The notes beneath the pieces are model-generated. The model saw only the letters and a program-made list of their open reading frames with translations, made no database searches and had not been told where the DNA came from. A stretch of DNA of 64,000 bases from Candidatus Heimdallarchaeota archaeon (GTDB lineage Archaea; Asgardarchaeota; Heimdallarchaeia; Hodarchaeales; Hodarchaeaceae): positions 4,228,931-4,292,930 of the forward strand of contig CP070695.1 of assembly GCA_020353515.1 (NCBI GenBank), written 5' to 3'. Made by a program: the position numbers and the translations under genes. Of this stretch, positions 1 to 8,672 are shown piece by piece; within the stretch, counting starts at the first letter, position 1; each line of letters opens with the position of its first letter.

Positions 1-128
1 TCATGAATGCTGAAGAGACCTCGGAAACTGGAGAAGCTCCTGACATCGGTGGTATTCCTGGATTTGAATTTTTCTTTGCTCTGCTTGCATTAAGTTTTAT
101 CTTGATGTATCTCCGAAGAAGGAATTAG
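1..128 (+). CDS. C-terminal end of a surface-anchored protein (partial)
   Basis: Only the last 41 or so codons are in the window, entering in frame 3 and ending with TAG at 126-128. The visible part is an acidic linker (ETSETGEAPD), then GIPGFEF, a hydrophobic helix of about 17 residues and a basic tail (YLRRRN). This PGF-helix-basic layout recurs in the binding protein at 42399-44525 and in both GH17 enzymes, so this was probably a secreted protein held at the membrane or processed by an archaeosortase-like enzyme. The body of the protein lies outside the window, so its function is unknown. Confidence 0.7.
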   Translation, partial: MNAEETSETGEAPDIGGIPGFEFFFALLALSFILMYLRRRN

Positions 129-605
129 TCCACTTCTTTTCCCTCCCTTTTTTTTTATCCTCATGTTTTTTTTTTCTTGATATTCCGTTCTTGACACAAA
201 TTTGATTGAAGTATATCTCAGACCCTCAATTGACCTAAGCTGTGTTAAGAATGAACGAACATTTTCAATTTTGTCATTTATTATCAGATTTTCTAAACAC
301 TCATCTGTATCCATATGATAATGAGTTGAAAATGTTACATTGAAGTGATGTTGAACTTCAATGAATTTTTTCATCGTTTTTTGGTCATGTTGGTCATAAA
401 CAACTGATATTATTGCTGTAATCTCTGTATTACTGTCTGAAATCTTGTCAAACATTTCTTCTGATTCAAAAAAGTTTTGGAGCGCATCTCTTATCATTTG
501 AGAAGTATTTTGATATCCAAGCTCATTTCCTTTTTTTATTAATAGGTCTTTAAACCCTGACTCGCAGGAAAATGTAACTGTTTCACGTATTTGTCTTTTA
601 TTCAT
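90..605 (-). CDS. nikR: NikR-type nickel-responsive transcriptional regulator
   Basis: A ribbon-helix-helix DNA-binding domain (residues 1-48) is followed by an ACT-like metal-binding domain (about 60-140). H95, H97 and C103 in THYHMDTDEC have the spacing of nickel ligands H87, H89 and C95 of E. coli NikR. The fourth ligand is probably H86 or H87, slightly out of the usual register. The gene lies 12 bp downstream of cbiO, so it is likely co-transcribed with the Ni/Co importer and controls it. NikR proteins usually run to 130-150 residues. Here a Lys-rich tail of about 25 residues is read through two homopolymer runs and overlaps the end of the opposite-strand gene, so the true stop may have been lost to a sequencing or indel event. 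Confidence 0.85.
   Translation of the reverse strand: MNKRQIRETVTFSCESGFKDLLIKKGNELGYQNTSQMIRDALQNFFESEEMFDKISDSNTEITAIISVVYDQHDQKTMKKFIEVQHHFNVTFSTHYHMDTDECLENLIINDKIENVRSFLTQLRSIEGLRYTSIKFVSRTEYQEKKNMRIKKKGGKRSGLIPSSEIHQDKT
131..176 (+). terminator. Pyrimidine-tract terminator
   Basis: Just after the TAG at 128 there is TTTTCCCTCC, a run of nine T, then TCATG and a run of ten T. The same arrangement follows the stop codon of the surface protein ending at 15079. Archaeal RNA polymerase stops on T tracts without a hairpin, so a terminator is the simplest reading. Confidence 0.5.
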
Positions 606-617
606 TACTAAACCTCT

Positions 618-1358
618 TTATACTTGGAACTCCTTAGTGTAGAATTTATCAAAAGACGAGAAATCCCCAACAGTCTTACCATTTTTCAGTAACAAAATGC
701 GATCTGCTATTTGCATTAAGTCAAGATCATGGGTAATAACAATAACAGTCCTTTTTCTCTTAAAAGAACGAATAATCTCAATCAGTCTTGGTTTAGTCCA
801 CGGATCAATACCAGCTGTAGGTTCATCTAATACAATGATCCTTGGTTGCATTGCTAAAATTCCTGCAAAAGCCACCTTCTTTTTTTCACCATATGACAGA
901 TTGAATGTGATTCTGTCTTGTAAATGGGTAATTTGGACTTCTTCTAAAGCTAAGTCAACTCTTTTTCTTATTTCCTCCCAGCTAAGTTCCATATTTCTTG
1001 GTCCAAATGATATATCATCATAAACTTTCGGAAAGAATATTTGCTCGTCAGGGTTTTCAAAAACTATTCCTATTAGTTTTTGGATTTCTCTCTTATTCTT
1101 TCTTGTCATAGGTTTTCCAAAAACGATTATTTTACCGCTTTGAGGGGTAAGTAATCCAGTGAAATGCTTCATTAAAGTGGTTTTTCCTGAACCGTTTGGA
1201 CCAGAGATTATTGTTAAGTTATTAGATGCAAAATTTATGGAAATATTCTCAAGAACTAATGGTTGTTTCTTGGAATACTTAAATGATAGATCTTTAACCT
1301 CAAGAACGGTTTCATATGATGTGTTATCAATTCCTTGGATTGTTGTTAGAGTACTCAT
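618..1358 (-). CDS. cbiO: ECF-type nickel/cobalt importer ATPase (CbiO/NikO)
   Basis: This is the ATP-binding subunit that powers uptake of Ni2+ or Co2+ by the CbiMNQO-type complex. From the chosen start it has Walker A GPNGSGKTT (53-61), the ECF-typical Q-loop ENPDEQIF (101-108), signature LSYGEKK (154-160), Walker B IIVLDEP (174-180) and switch His in ITHDLD. The open frame extends 35 codons upstream into cbiQ. I chose the ATG at 1358 because it overlaps the cbiQ stop as ATGA, which suggests translational coupling, and because the protein then has the usual length of 246 residues. The neighbouring NikR favours nickel. Confidence 0.92.
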   Translation of the reverse strand: MSTLTTIQGIDNTSYETVLEVKDLSFKYSKKQPLVLENISINFASNNLTIISGPNGSGKTTLMKHFTGLLTPQSGKIIVFGKPMTRKNKREIQKLIGIVFENPDEQIFFPKVYDDISFGPRNMELSWEEIRKRVDLALEEVQITHLQDRITFNLSYGEKKKVAFAGILAMQPRIIVLDEPTAGIDPWTKPRLIEIIRSFKRKRTVIVITHDLDLMQIADRILLLKNGKTVGDFSSFDKFYTKEFQV

Positions 1359-2161
1359 AATATATCCCTTAAAACCCTTATAGGAGACATTTGTCCAACA
1401 TTCATTATAATTATTAAGCTTAAAATTGTAAAAATCAAAAAAATAATTCCACCTAAACTCCATGGCTGATGAGGATGAATTAATTTACCAGAGAATCCTC
1501 GAGCAGAAAGAGTAGCAGAGACATATTGTGCTCGTTTAAATGATCGTGCCAACAGACTCCCAATAATATTACTGATTATTCTCATAGATCGTAAATTCAT
1601 TCTAAGCTTTTCACCATATAACCGATTTGATCTCGCTTCAAGAATTCTCTTCAACTCTTCTTGTATAAGAAAAAAGAATCGATAGGTAAAGAACGTTAAA
1701 CTTGTCAATAAATTGGGCATTTTAAGGTCATCAAGACCATAGATAATCTCGAAAAAGGAATCTTCGGAATTGATGAGCATTAAGACAAATAGAATCATCA
1801 ATAGACTACGTAATCCTGAAAATAATGCAAAAGAGGAACTGTCGTGAGTAGTAGAGTAGAATAAACTTCTGTAAACGATAGGTGACTGACTAAACGTAAT
1901 AAATGACATTATAGTCAATGATATAATAATGGGTAAAGCAACAAGACTTTGTTTCAAAAAAGACAATCTAGGCTGAAATATCATAAAATAAAGGAAAAAT
2001 AATAAGACAATCCAGGCAAGCTGATTAATATCAACTAATAAGGAAGAAATAATTATAACGAGAAAAGTGGCAATTATTTTACTCCGTAGATCAAGTTTTT
2101 GAGAATTCATAAGATGGTTTGAAGAGTAACGAATTTTGGAATGTGATTGTGGCAAAGTCAA
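1355..2161 (-). CDS. cbiQ: ECF transporter T component (CbiQ/NikQ)
   Basis: A membrane protein of 268 residues with about five hydrophobic segments, the scaffold that couples the ATPase to the substrate-binding subunit. The cytoplasmic coupling region holds two Arg-containing motifs, near RSNRLYG and in SATLSARGFSG, which is the T-component signature in this family. It sits between the PDGLE protein and CbiO, in the order M-N-Q-O read on the minus strand, and its stop overlaps the cbiO start by 4 bases. Confidence 0.88.
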   Translation of the reverse strand: MTLPQSHSKIRYSSNHLMNSQKLDLRSKIIATFLVIIISSLLVDINQLAWIVLLFFLYFMIFQPRLSFLKQSLVALPIIISLTIMSFITFSQSPIVYRSLFYSTTHDSSSFALFSGLRSLLMILFVLMLINSEDSFFEIIYGLDDLKMPNLLTSLTFFTYRFFFLIQEELKRILEARSNRLYGEKLRMNLRSMRIISNIIGSLLARSFKRAQYVSATLSARGFSGKLIHPHQPWSLGGIIFLIFTILSLIIIMNVGQMSPIRVLRDIL

Positions 2162-2193
2162 CCTCTCTACGATGAAAATATGTATCTAAAAGG

Positions 2194-2520
2194 TTAGGTA
2201 TTCTCCGAAGTAATTTTTCTAATTCTACGTTGTTTAACGATATAAAATAATGCAAAGAAAAGGATTACGATAATGAAAACTCCGATTAAACCAGAGATGA
2301 AGGTCGAGAGTGCCTCATTATTGAATACTTGATGAATAATTGAACCATAAGCTCCATAGTCAGTTAAAAAACCAAAATCGAAAGAAGATCCTTCAGAAGC
2401 ATTATTTTGTTCTGCAGCACTTTCAAGGCCATCAGGATTAGGATCTGCAAATGGAGTTAAAAGCAATAATACAAAAAAGATTGAAATAACTCCAATGGCT
2501 GATTTATATTTAATCTCCAC
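2194..2520 (-). CDS. PDGLE-domain small membrane subunit (CbiN/NikN-like)
   Basis: A 108-residue protein with a membrane segment at about 8-24, the motif NPDGLES at 28-34 that names the PDGLE family, a short extracytoplasmic stretch and a second membrane segment at about 75-96 ending in a basic tail. PDGLE proteins accompany CbiM in nickel and cobalt ECF importers and play the part of CbiN. Its start overlaps the end of cbiM by 11 bases, which supports operon membership. Confidence 0.8.
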   Translation of the reverse strand: MEIKYKSAIGVISIFFVLLLLTPFADPNPDGLESAAEQNNASEGSSFDFGFLTDYGAYGSIIHQVFNNEALSTFISGLIGVFIIVILFFALFYIVKQRRIRKITSENT

Positions 2521-3211
2521 TTCTGTACCTCCTAACTCTAGGGATTTGGATCGAAGGACTTTCTAATTCAAGAAATACATTCAAGTCAATAGAATGGAAA
2601 TAAAAAATAATCAAACATGTTATCATACCCTCACCGAGACCAATCAAAATATGATAGAAAACGATTGTCGGTAATGCTATAATCAGTGGAATTGCTGCTG
2701 GACTGTTTATAATCGGGGTACCAATCTCTAATGCAGCAAAAAAAGAGGCTGTCACAACAGATAGAAAAGCTCCACAGAATATTCCACCATAATATCTGAG
2801 TTTAGCCTTTTCAGGATCCGTATTCTTAACAAATATAATTATTATAATATATCCTACAAAAACTCCAATAATACCCATATTAAAAATGTTGGGTCCTAAT
2901 GCTAAAACACCACCATCAGCAAAAAGGAGTGCCTGAATTATAAGGATAACAGTTATTATTAAAATAGCAGCCCATGGACCTACAATTGCTGCAGCTAGAA
3001 CTCCACCTAGTAGATGACCAGAGGTTCCTCCAATGATTGGGAAATTTAACATTTGAGCTGCAAAAATCGTACCCCCAAGCACGGCCATATAAGCAATTCT
3101 TGTTTCATCAACATCTCGTAGCTTCCGAATTGCGACTGCTATCGCAGCTATTGTAATAATCCAAGTAACAATAATGAAAGCAGGATCAACCCAACCGTCA
3201 GGAATATGCAT
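2510..3211 (-). CDS. cbiM: Nickel/cobalt ECF transporter substrate-binding subunit (CbiM/NikM)
   Basis: The protein begins MHIPDG, the conserved N-terminus of CbiM/NikM in which His2 and the free N-terminus bind the metal ion. It has 233 residues and about six or seven hydrophobic helices, and the glycine-rich GGTSGHLLGG segment at about 61-70 holds another His. It is the first gene of the minus-strand operon and therefore sets metal specificity. Nickel is more likely than cobalt because nikR closes the operon and no cobalamin synthesis gene is nearby. Confidence 0.92.
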   Translation of the reverse strand: MHIPDGWVDPAFIIVTWIITIAAIAVAIRKLRDVDETRIAYMAVLGGTIFAAQMLNFPIIGGTSGHLLGGVLAAAIVGPWAAILIITVILIIQALLFADGGVLALGPNIFNMGIIGVFVGYIIIIIFVKNTDPEKAKLRYYGGIFCGAFLSVVTASFFAALEIGTPIINSPAAIPLIIALPTIVFYHILIGLGEGMITCLIIFYFHSIDLNVFLELESPSIQIPRVRRYRSGD

Positions 3212-3534
3212 TTATTTAACACCTGAAATATTTCAATTATTTAGAAAGAATAAAAAAGGAATTTTCTACAAAAAAACTACTAACTCCTAGAGTATATATG
3301 TCTTACAGGAAGATCATTATTGTAACACAATTAAAATAAACTAATAAAGATGGACTTTTGTTTTAATAGTATCAATTGATTTCACATCAATCCTCTTGGG
3401 ATTAAGTGTATTAATCACATTCAGGAGTATAACTCAGAGGAAAAGAAGAAAAAAGATAACTACAAAATGATCTAAGAACATTAAAAGCTAAAGCCTACTA
3501 GTTCTAATTAAAAACAACAATTATTCAATTCGTC
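3212..3534. other. Divergent intergenic region between cbiM and kynureninase
   Basis: No full gene is present. I looked for a classical NikR half-site pair (GTATGA and TCATAC) and did not find one. A short inverted repeat, TTGT-AAC-ACAA, lies near 3329-3339, which is weak. An open frame without a start codon runs from about 3348 to 3470 and would encode a hydrophobic helix followed by a basic tail (TQRKRRKK), resembling the C-terminal anchors of surface proteins in this window. It may be the stump of a lost gene. Confidence 0.4.
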
Positions 3535-3543
3535 TTGAAGGAT

Positions 3544-4818
3544 ATGAAAGTGAAATCTACTTTTACAACCACTGAAAAATATGCCAAAAACCTAGATTTG
3601 GAAGATCCGTTAGCAAAATTTCGTTCACGATTTTTTATTCCGAAAGATACAATTTACCTTGATGGAAATTCACTAGGCTTATTCCCAAGAGATGCAGAGA
3701 AATGTATTCTCAGAGTAATGAAGGAATGGAAAACATTAGGAATTCAAGGCTGGTTTGAGAGTGAACGACCATGGTGGTACTATGGTGAAAATTTAGGAGC
3801 AATAGCAGCCCCTTTGGTGGGAGCTGAACCAAATGAAGTCGTTGCTACTGGTACAACAACTATTAATCTCCACTCGCTTGTAAGTACGTTCTATCACCCC
3901 AAGGGGAAGAAAACAAAAATACTTGCTGATGAATTAGATTTCCCTACAGACATTTATGCCCTAAAAAGTCAGTTAAAGCTAAAAGGATTGAATCCAGAAG
4001 AACATTTAGTACTTGCACCATCCAACGGCCGATTTTTTGATGAGAAAAAAATCGTCGAACTTATGACTGAGGAGATCGCCCTAGTTATGCTTCCATCAGC
4101 TCTTTATCGCAGTGGTCAATTATTAGATATGGCTTATTTGACAAAAGAAGCACACACACGAGATATTCCTATTGGTTTTGATTGTTGCCATTCAGTAGGA
4201 GCTGTCCCTCACTACTTTGATGATTGGGGTGTCGATTTTGCAGTCTGGTGTAGTTACAAATACCTAAATTCTGGTCCTGGTGGTACAGCTTTTCTCTATA
4301 TCAATAAAAAACACTTCAACAAGGATCCAGGGCTTACTGGATGGTTTGGTTATGTGAAAGAGAAACAATTTGAAATGCTCCTCGACTTTGAACATGCCAA
4401 ATCAGCAGGAGGGTGGCAAATGTCTAGTTCCAACATACTATGTTCCGCACCAATTGAGGGGGCATTGGATGTAATGTTAGAGGCAGGAATAGAAAGAATC
4501 AGAGAAAAATCGATTAAGCTCACAGAATACTTAATTCATTTGACAGATCATCTGCTTGCAGAAAGTCCCTACAATTTCGAGGTAGGTACACCTCGAGACC
4601 CTGATCGAAGAACTGGACATATTGCTCTTGAACATGACGAAGCGTTTCGAATTTCTGAAGCTTTAAAAGCTAGAGGTGTAGTAACTGACTATCGTCCTCC
4701 TAATATCGTAAGAGTAGCTCCTGTTGCTTTATATAACACATATCATGAAGTCTGGAAAATTGTACAGATTCTCCAAGAAATAATAGACAACCGTGAATAT
4801 GAAAATATCTTTAAATAA
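3544..4818 (+). CDS. kynU: Kynureninase
   Basis: A PLP-dependent hydrolase of the fold-type I class that cleaves L-kynurenine to anthranilate and alanine (or 3-hydroxykynurenine to 3-hydroxyanthranilate). Family features include YLDGNSLGLFP near the N-terminus, GFDCCHSVG, and SYKYLNSGPGG, where the Lys (about residue 239) binds PLP. The C-terminal VTDYRPPNIVRVAP is also typical. At 424 residues it has the usual length. A TTG three codons upstream (3535) is an alternative start, and neither has a well-spaced ribosome-binding site. A cyclase of the kynurenine-formamidase family lies at 28870-29670, which hints at a kynurenine route in this organism. Confidence 0.92.
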   Translation: MKVKSTFTTTEKYAKNLDLEDPLAKFRSRFFIPKDTIYLDGNSLGLFPRDAEKCILRVMKEWKTLGIQGWFESERPWWYYGENLGAIAAPLVGAEPNEVVATGTTTINLHSLVSTFYHPKGKKTKILADELDFPTDIYALKSQLKLKGLNPEEHLVLAPSNGRFFDEKKIVELMTEEIALVMLPSALYRSGQLLDMAYLTKEAHTRDIPIGFDCCHSVGAVPHYFDDWGVDFAVWCSYKYLNSGPGGTAFLYINKKHFNKDPGLTGWFGYVKEKQFEMLLDFEHAKSAGGWQMSSSNILCSAPIEGALDVMLEAGIERIREKSIKLTEYLIHLTDHLLAESPYNFEVGTPRDPDRRTGHIALEHDEAFRISEALKARGVVTDYRPPNIVRVAPVALYNTYHEVWKIVQILQEIIDNREYENIFK

Positions 4819-4842
4819 CCAAATAATTTTGGTGGTGGGATA

Positions 4843-5454
4843 ATGAACAATCTACTTTCACGAAAATTGCCATTTCGAATAATCTGGGAGGCTTCTACCC
4901 CAGGAGAAGTTGAATATCGAAATCTGATCCTGCGAAAAGGGCGAATGGAAACTAATCTGCATATCGCCCTTAAAGTATTAGCTTATTGTTATTTTTGGGA
5001 CAGGAATCTGACTATTGAGCCCCTCTTTCGACTTAACCGCTACAAACCTGACTTAATTGCTTGGAGAAAATCTGAGATCCCTACAAAAGAAAAACTGATT
5101 CCAGATTTATGGATTGAATGTAAAAACGTAAAACTCAAGAAATTAAGTAAATTAAGTCGCCTTCTTCCTTTTAGTGAAATTATATGGGTTAATTCAAAAC
5201 AATTACTGACTCGAACCATTAAAAGCATCCAATCCAAAAAACAAAGAGAAATATTGGCTTCTAATGTTCAGCTGATAGGAATAGAAACTTCAAAGCAAAG
5301 TTGGGAGTCTCTTGAGGATAGTATCAATGTAAAAAAGCCAGAATGGAAGATAAATAGACATTCGAATACCTCGATGGTGATAAATTTGAGAACGAGAAAT
5401 CTTGATCCAGTCACGGTAGAATTTCATGTCCTTTCTACCACTATCAAAACATAA
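4843..5454 (+). CDS. YaeQ-like PD-(D/E)XK superfamily protein
   Basis: A 203-residue protein resembling YaeQ: the central stretch KPDLIA...PDLWIECKNV has the D-x-WIE-x-K arrangement of the PD-(D/E)XK nuclease fold and is preceded by ETNLHIALKVLAY, similar to YaeQ helix 1. YaeQ itself has no settled activity. A good ribosome-binding site (GGTGG) precedes the ATG. The gene is 24 bp downstream of kynureninase and 33 bp upstream of a GNAT gene, so it may be part of a loose operon. The assignment rests on a short motif and is moderate. Confidence 0.5.
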   Translation: MNNLLSRKLPFRIIWEASTPGEVEYRNLILRKGRMETNLHIALKVLAYCYFWDRNLTIEPLFRLNRYKPDLIAWRKSEIPTKEKLIPDLWIECKNVKLKKLSKLSRLLPFSEIIWVNSKQLLTRTIKSIQSKKQREILASNVQLIGIETSKQSWESLEDSINVKKPEWKINRHSNTSMVINLRTRNLDPVTVEFHVLSTTIKT

Positions 5455-5487
5455 ATTTAGTGAATAAAACTTGGGAAAGATGATTTT

Positions 5488-6372
5488 ATGTCATCAATCC
5501 ACATTCGGTCTTTAAATAAAACAGATGCTGATTTTCTAACGTATCTTGATTCCCAAGTTAAATGGGGTTTTAGTCAAAAAATTACAGAGATATTTCTAGA
5601 ATACAGTGATTCTGCATATCTTGCAGAAGATTCTGTTACTCAACAACCCTTAGGGATAGTTTTGACCTATTATTATCCACCTTCCACAGGATGGATAGGA
5701 TTTCTAATCGTAGATGAACAGTATCAAAATAGGGGGATTGGTAGAATTTTATTCTTAAAAGCTGTAAATCAGCTATTGGAGATTGGGTGTAAGGAGATTC
5801 TTTTAGATGCCGTTCCAGACGTGGTTAATTTCTATGAGAAGTTTCATTTTTATAGATTAGAGCACTCTTTCAGGCTTAAAATACCAAAACATACCCTTCT
5901 GAGATCATTAACATCATCTCCACAGAGTATTCAATTAGAAAGTGACCACCTTCAAAAGGTCGGAGACTTTGATTCCCAGATTTTTGGAGCAGAAAGGAAT
6001 AAAATATTCCAAATCATGTTGAAAAATCCCAAAAGTGATGGAGCAGTTTTTATCCGCCAAAAAAAGGTTGAAGGTTATGGATTCATACGTTATTCTAAAA
6101 ATTCCTTTTCGATTGGCCCATTAATAGCAAATGATTCCACTCTAGCCCTTGATTTAATAAGCAGGTTAATTGAGATAGGGATACACCACTGTAAGGAATG
6201 TGAATGGATCCTCGTGGGAGTTACAGAGACATCAAATATTCCATTACAGTTCTTTCATCACTTGGGTTTTAAAGAATATAACTACTCTTTAAGGATGCGT
6301 TATGGAACAAATCAAAGAGAAATAAGTATTTCAAACTTAATATACTGCATTACTTCCCCCGCGATGGGTTAA
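5488..6372 (+). CDS. GNAT acetyltransferase with a second C-terminal GNAT-like domain
   Basis: The N-terminal half (about 1-140) carries the GNAT acetyl-CoA loop, IVDEQYQNRGIGRILF, followed by the usual NFYEKFHFYR strand-helix. The C-terminal half (about 150-280) looks like the second, non-canonical acetyltransferase domain of YitH-type proteins, with YGFIRYSKNSFSIGPL and a terminal FFHHLGFKEY. The substrate cannot be told from sequence. Confidence 0.75.
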   Translation: MSSIHIRSLNKTDADFLTYLDSQVKWGFSQKITEIFLEYSDSAYLAEDSVTQQPLGIVLTYYYPPSTGWIGFLIVDEQYQNRGIGRILFLKAVNQLLEIGCKEILLDAVPDVVNFYEKFHFYRLEHSFRLKIPKHTLLRSLTSSPQSIQLESDHLQKVGDFDSQIFGAERNKIFQIMLKNPKSDGAVFIRQKKVEGYGFIRYSKNSFSIGPLIANDSTLALDLISRLIEIGIHHCKECEWILVGVTETSNIPLQFFHHLGFKEYNYSLRMRYGTNQREISISNLIYCITSPAMG

Positions 6373-6399
6373 CTATTCAATTTGTAAGGAGAAAAACAG

Positions 6400-6897
6400 A
6401 TGAAAAAACAGCAAGCCATTCAATTCCTAAAAGAGAACCATAGAAAATTGGAAAATATAATTAATAGATTAAAAGAGAACCAAATTACGAAAGATATTAT
6501 TTCAGGTAAGTGGACATCGAAAGATATCATCGCTCATATTTCTGCTTGGAATTCAGAACTTAAAAAAGCCATTGATAACCTCTTAAACTATGAAAAACCA
6601 TGGTTTATCAATGAAGAAGAGCTAACCGAAGCTGAATTTAATGAAAAAGAAACTCAAAAACGAAAAAATTGGACTGTAGAACAAATTTTGAGAGAGTGGC
6701 AAAGTTCATTTGAAGAATTAATACAAAGGATAGAGGATCTTTCAAACTCTGAATGGGAATACCAAACACAGTTTGAATGGACTAAAGATATGCCTGTCAC
6801 TGTAAACTCACTATTTGAATATACATACAAAGGTGAGGGACACGAAGGTGGTCATGCGAAACAAATTGAGGAGTACTACAGGAAAACAACCAAATAA
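6400..6897 (+). CDS. DinB/DfsB-like four-helix-bundle protein
   Basis: A 165-residue all-helical protein with the layout of the DinB/ClbS-DfsB superfamily: WTSKDIIAHISAWN in the second helix supplies one metal-type His, and GHEGGHAKQIEEYY near the C-terminus supplies the others. A strong ribosome-binding site (AAGGAG) precedes the ATG. Members act on thiols, electrophiles or DNA-reactive compounds, but the substrate here is unknown. Confidence 0.7.
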   Translation: MKKQQAIQFLKENHRKLENIINRLKENQITKDIISGKWTSKDIIAHISAWNSELKKAIDNLLNYEKPWFINEEELTEAEFNEKETQKRKNWTVEQILREWQSSFEELIQRIEDLSNSEWEYQTQFEWTKDMPVTVNSLFEYTYKGEGHEGGHAKQIEEYYRKTTK

Positions 6898-6931
6898 TAT
6901 TGATAAAGGTTGATGTCGTCGAAGTAAGGTT

Positions 6932-7639
6932 TTAATCCAATTTTCCATATTTCCCTTGAAGGGGAACATACAATACTTTTTCGATTGATTTTAGTGTGAG
7001 ACTGCCATCATCTTTCTTTTCTAGCAAAATCAAGTTTTGAGAATTTCCCAGTACTTGACGGGGCGTTATTAACTTCCCTCCTTCTTTAAGTTGGTTGATT
7101 AAGGGTGGTGGAATTTCAACACAAGCGGCAGTTAAACATATTTTATCATATGGAGCATTAGGAGGATATCCGATTCCTCCATCTCCTTCGACCAAATATA
7201 AATTGGGATAATTAAACTGAGCAACACAGTTTCTAGCGTATGAAATTGTATCGTGATCTATTTCAATTGATGTAACCTGCCCCTGTATTCCCACTATCTC
7301 GGCAGCTAAGACTGCTCCATAACCTGAACCTGTACCGACTTCTAACAGATTATCTCCTGGAGATAACTTAATTGCTTCATAAAACATTGGATATGAATGA
7401 GGACATGAGATTGTCGATTTCTTTCCGGGAAGAGGAAAGGGGAGTTCTTCATAGGTATGGTCTCGATAGTTAAAGGGGACAAACACCTCTCGAGGGATTT
7501 TAAGCATTGCTTTCTCAATATTTATGGATCTAAGAAACCCAGTTTGCTTTAATGATGAAATTTTTCTTAGTCTTTCCTTTACAAAGGTTTTTTTCGTTTT
7601 TCTCGATGGTTTTGGCGGAGGGATGATCCACCCAAACAT
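6932..7639 (-). CDS. pcm: Protein-L-isoaspartate O-methyltransferase
   Basis: An SAM-dependent methyltransferase that repairs isoaspartyl residues in aged proteins. Motif I is NLLEVGTGSGYGAVLAA, and the upstream VPREVFVPF/ISCPHSYPMFYEA type segment is characteristic of Pcm, where the Ser before the P-x-x-x helps bind substrate. Motif II-like EGDGGIGYPPNAPYDKI follows. The protein is 235 residues with a basic N-terminal extension (KPSRKTKKTFVKERLRK) beyond the usual 205-215. It is transcribed away from the plus-strand block. Confidence 0.88.
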   Translation of the reverse strand: MFGWIIPPPKPSRKTKKTFVKERLRKISSLKQTGFLRSINIEKAMLKIPREVFVPFNYRDHTYEELPFPLPGKKSTISCPHSYPMFYEAIKLSPGDNLLEVGTGSGYGAVLAAEIVGIQGQVTSIEIDHDTISYARNCVAQFNYPNLYLVEGDGGIGYPPNAPYDKICLTAACVEIPPPLINQLKEGGKLITPRQVLGNSQNLILLEKKDDGSLTLKSIEKVLYVPLQGKYGKLD

Positions 7640-7792
7640 GTTACTTCATCCTTGTCGAGTTACTCAAAGAATAGATCATTGATGATGATTCACGTATGGT
7701 TGTTATATTAGTACATAGTCTTTTAACACTTTTATTCGGACTTGTTTGAACTTGTATATTTCACAATTACTTAATTCTAGGAGAATATATTC

Positions 7793-8665
7793 TTGACTTT
7801 ACACTTTGGGATAAGACCCTTTGAGTTTCAAGACTTCATTGGCATGATAGGAGAGAAAGGAAAATTAGATATATCGAGTGTCAGCTATGTAGATGTTGTA
7901 AAGGACAGTTTACAAAACAAGTTTGATCATTTTGAGGTAACTGGAGATTTAGCATATGTTTTACCTGGATTACTAAGCAAAGACGTCATCAATCAACTAA
8001 CTGAATTCAAAAATCGCAATAAACTTTCCTGTTCAGTACACCTACCCCTCTGGGCTATCGAATTATCCTCACCAAATAACCACATAAAGAATGCGTCAAT
8101 TAAATGCCTTGTGGATACAATCGAGCAAACTAGAGAGTTAGATCCAATCTGCTGGGTCATACACGCCACTGGAGCGTTGATTTCGGAGTTTTCTAGGCTA
8201 CAATTACCACATTATGCTAAGTCTTTTATGACTGGAATGTTTGCATCAACTGCCCAAAAAAGCCTTGAACAAATCATTGACCAAACCAACATTTCTCCTC
8301 GTAAACTTGCAGTTGAAAACGTTGAATTTCCTTTTAGAGAAATGGAAGAGTGTATTGAAGCTCTAGATTTAAGTGTGTGCTTTGATACTGGTCATCTCCT
8401 AGCAGGTTATTCTGGTGAATGGGAAGGTGGTGTTATAGATTTTTTTGATACTTACCATGATCGGATTGTGGAACTTCATCTTCATGATGGAAAAATCCCC
8501 AGAATCGATCATATACCTCTTGGTGAAGGAGATCTTCCTGTACAAGAAACGATTGAAACATTATTAGAAGTTAATTTTGCTGGGCCTATCGTTTTTGAAT
8601 TAGATTTAGATGAGGTAGAAAAATCAATGATGTACATCAAAGAGAATGTACCTGGAGCTCTCTAA
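7793..8665 (+). CDS. TIM-barrel sugar-phosphate isomerase/epimerase-like protein (AP endonuclease 2 fold)
   Basis: The sequence has the metal-binding pattern of the xylose-isomerase-like TIM barrel: CWVIHATG, KLAVENVEFPF (Glu ligand), VCFDTGHLLAG (Asp and His), VELHLHDGK and FELDLDEVE (last Glu). A TTG start at 7793 is preceded by AGGAGA and keeps the N-terminal strand HFGIRPFEF; the first ATG (7844) would remove it. Members include epimerases, endonuclease IV and CbiR-type enzymes of cobamide remodelling, and nothing here decides between them. Confidence 0.7.
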   Translation: MTLHFGIRPFEFQDFIGMIGEKGKLDISSVSYVDVVKDSLQNKFDHFEVTGDLAYVLPGLLSKDVINQLTEFKNRNKLSCSVHLPLWAIELSSPNNHIKNASIKCLVDTIEQTRELDPICWVIHATGALISEFSRLQLPHYAKSFMTGMFASTAQKSLEQIIDQTNISPRKLAVENVEFPFREMEECIEALDLSVCFDTGHLLAGYSGEWEGGVIDFFDTYHDRIVELHLHDGKIPRIDHIPLGEGDLPVQETIETLLEVNFAGPIVFELDLDEVEKSMMYIKENVPGAL

Positions 8666-8672
8666 AGGAATA

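Noticed and set aside
3212..3534. NikR operator search
   Set aside because: No GTATGA-N16-TCATAC type site was visible. The archaeal NikR site may differ.
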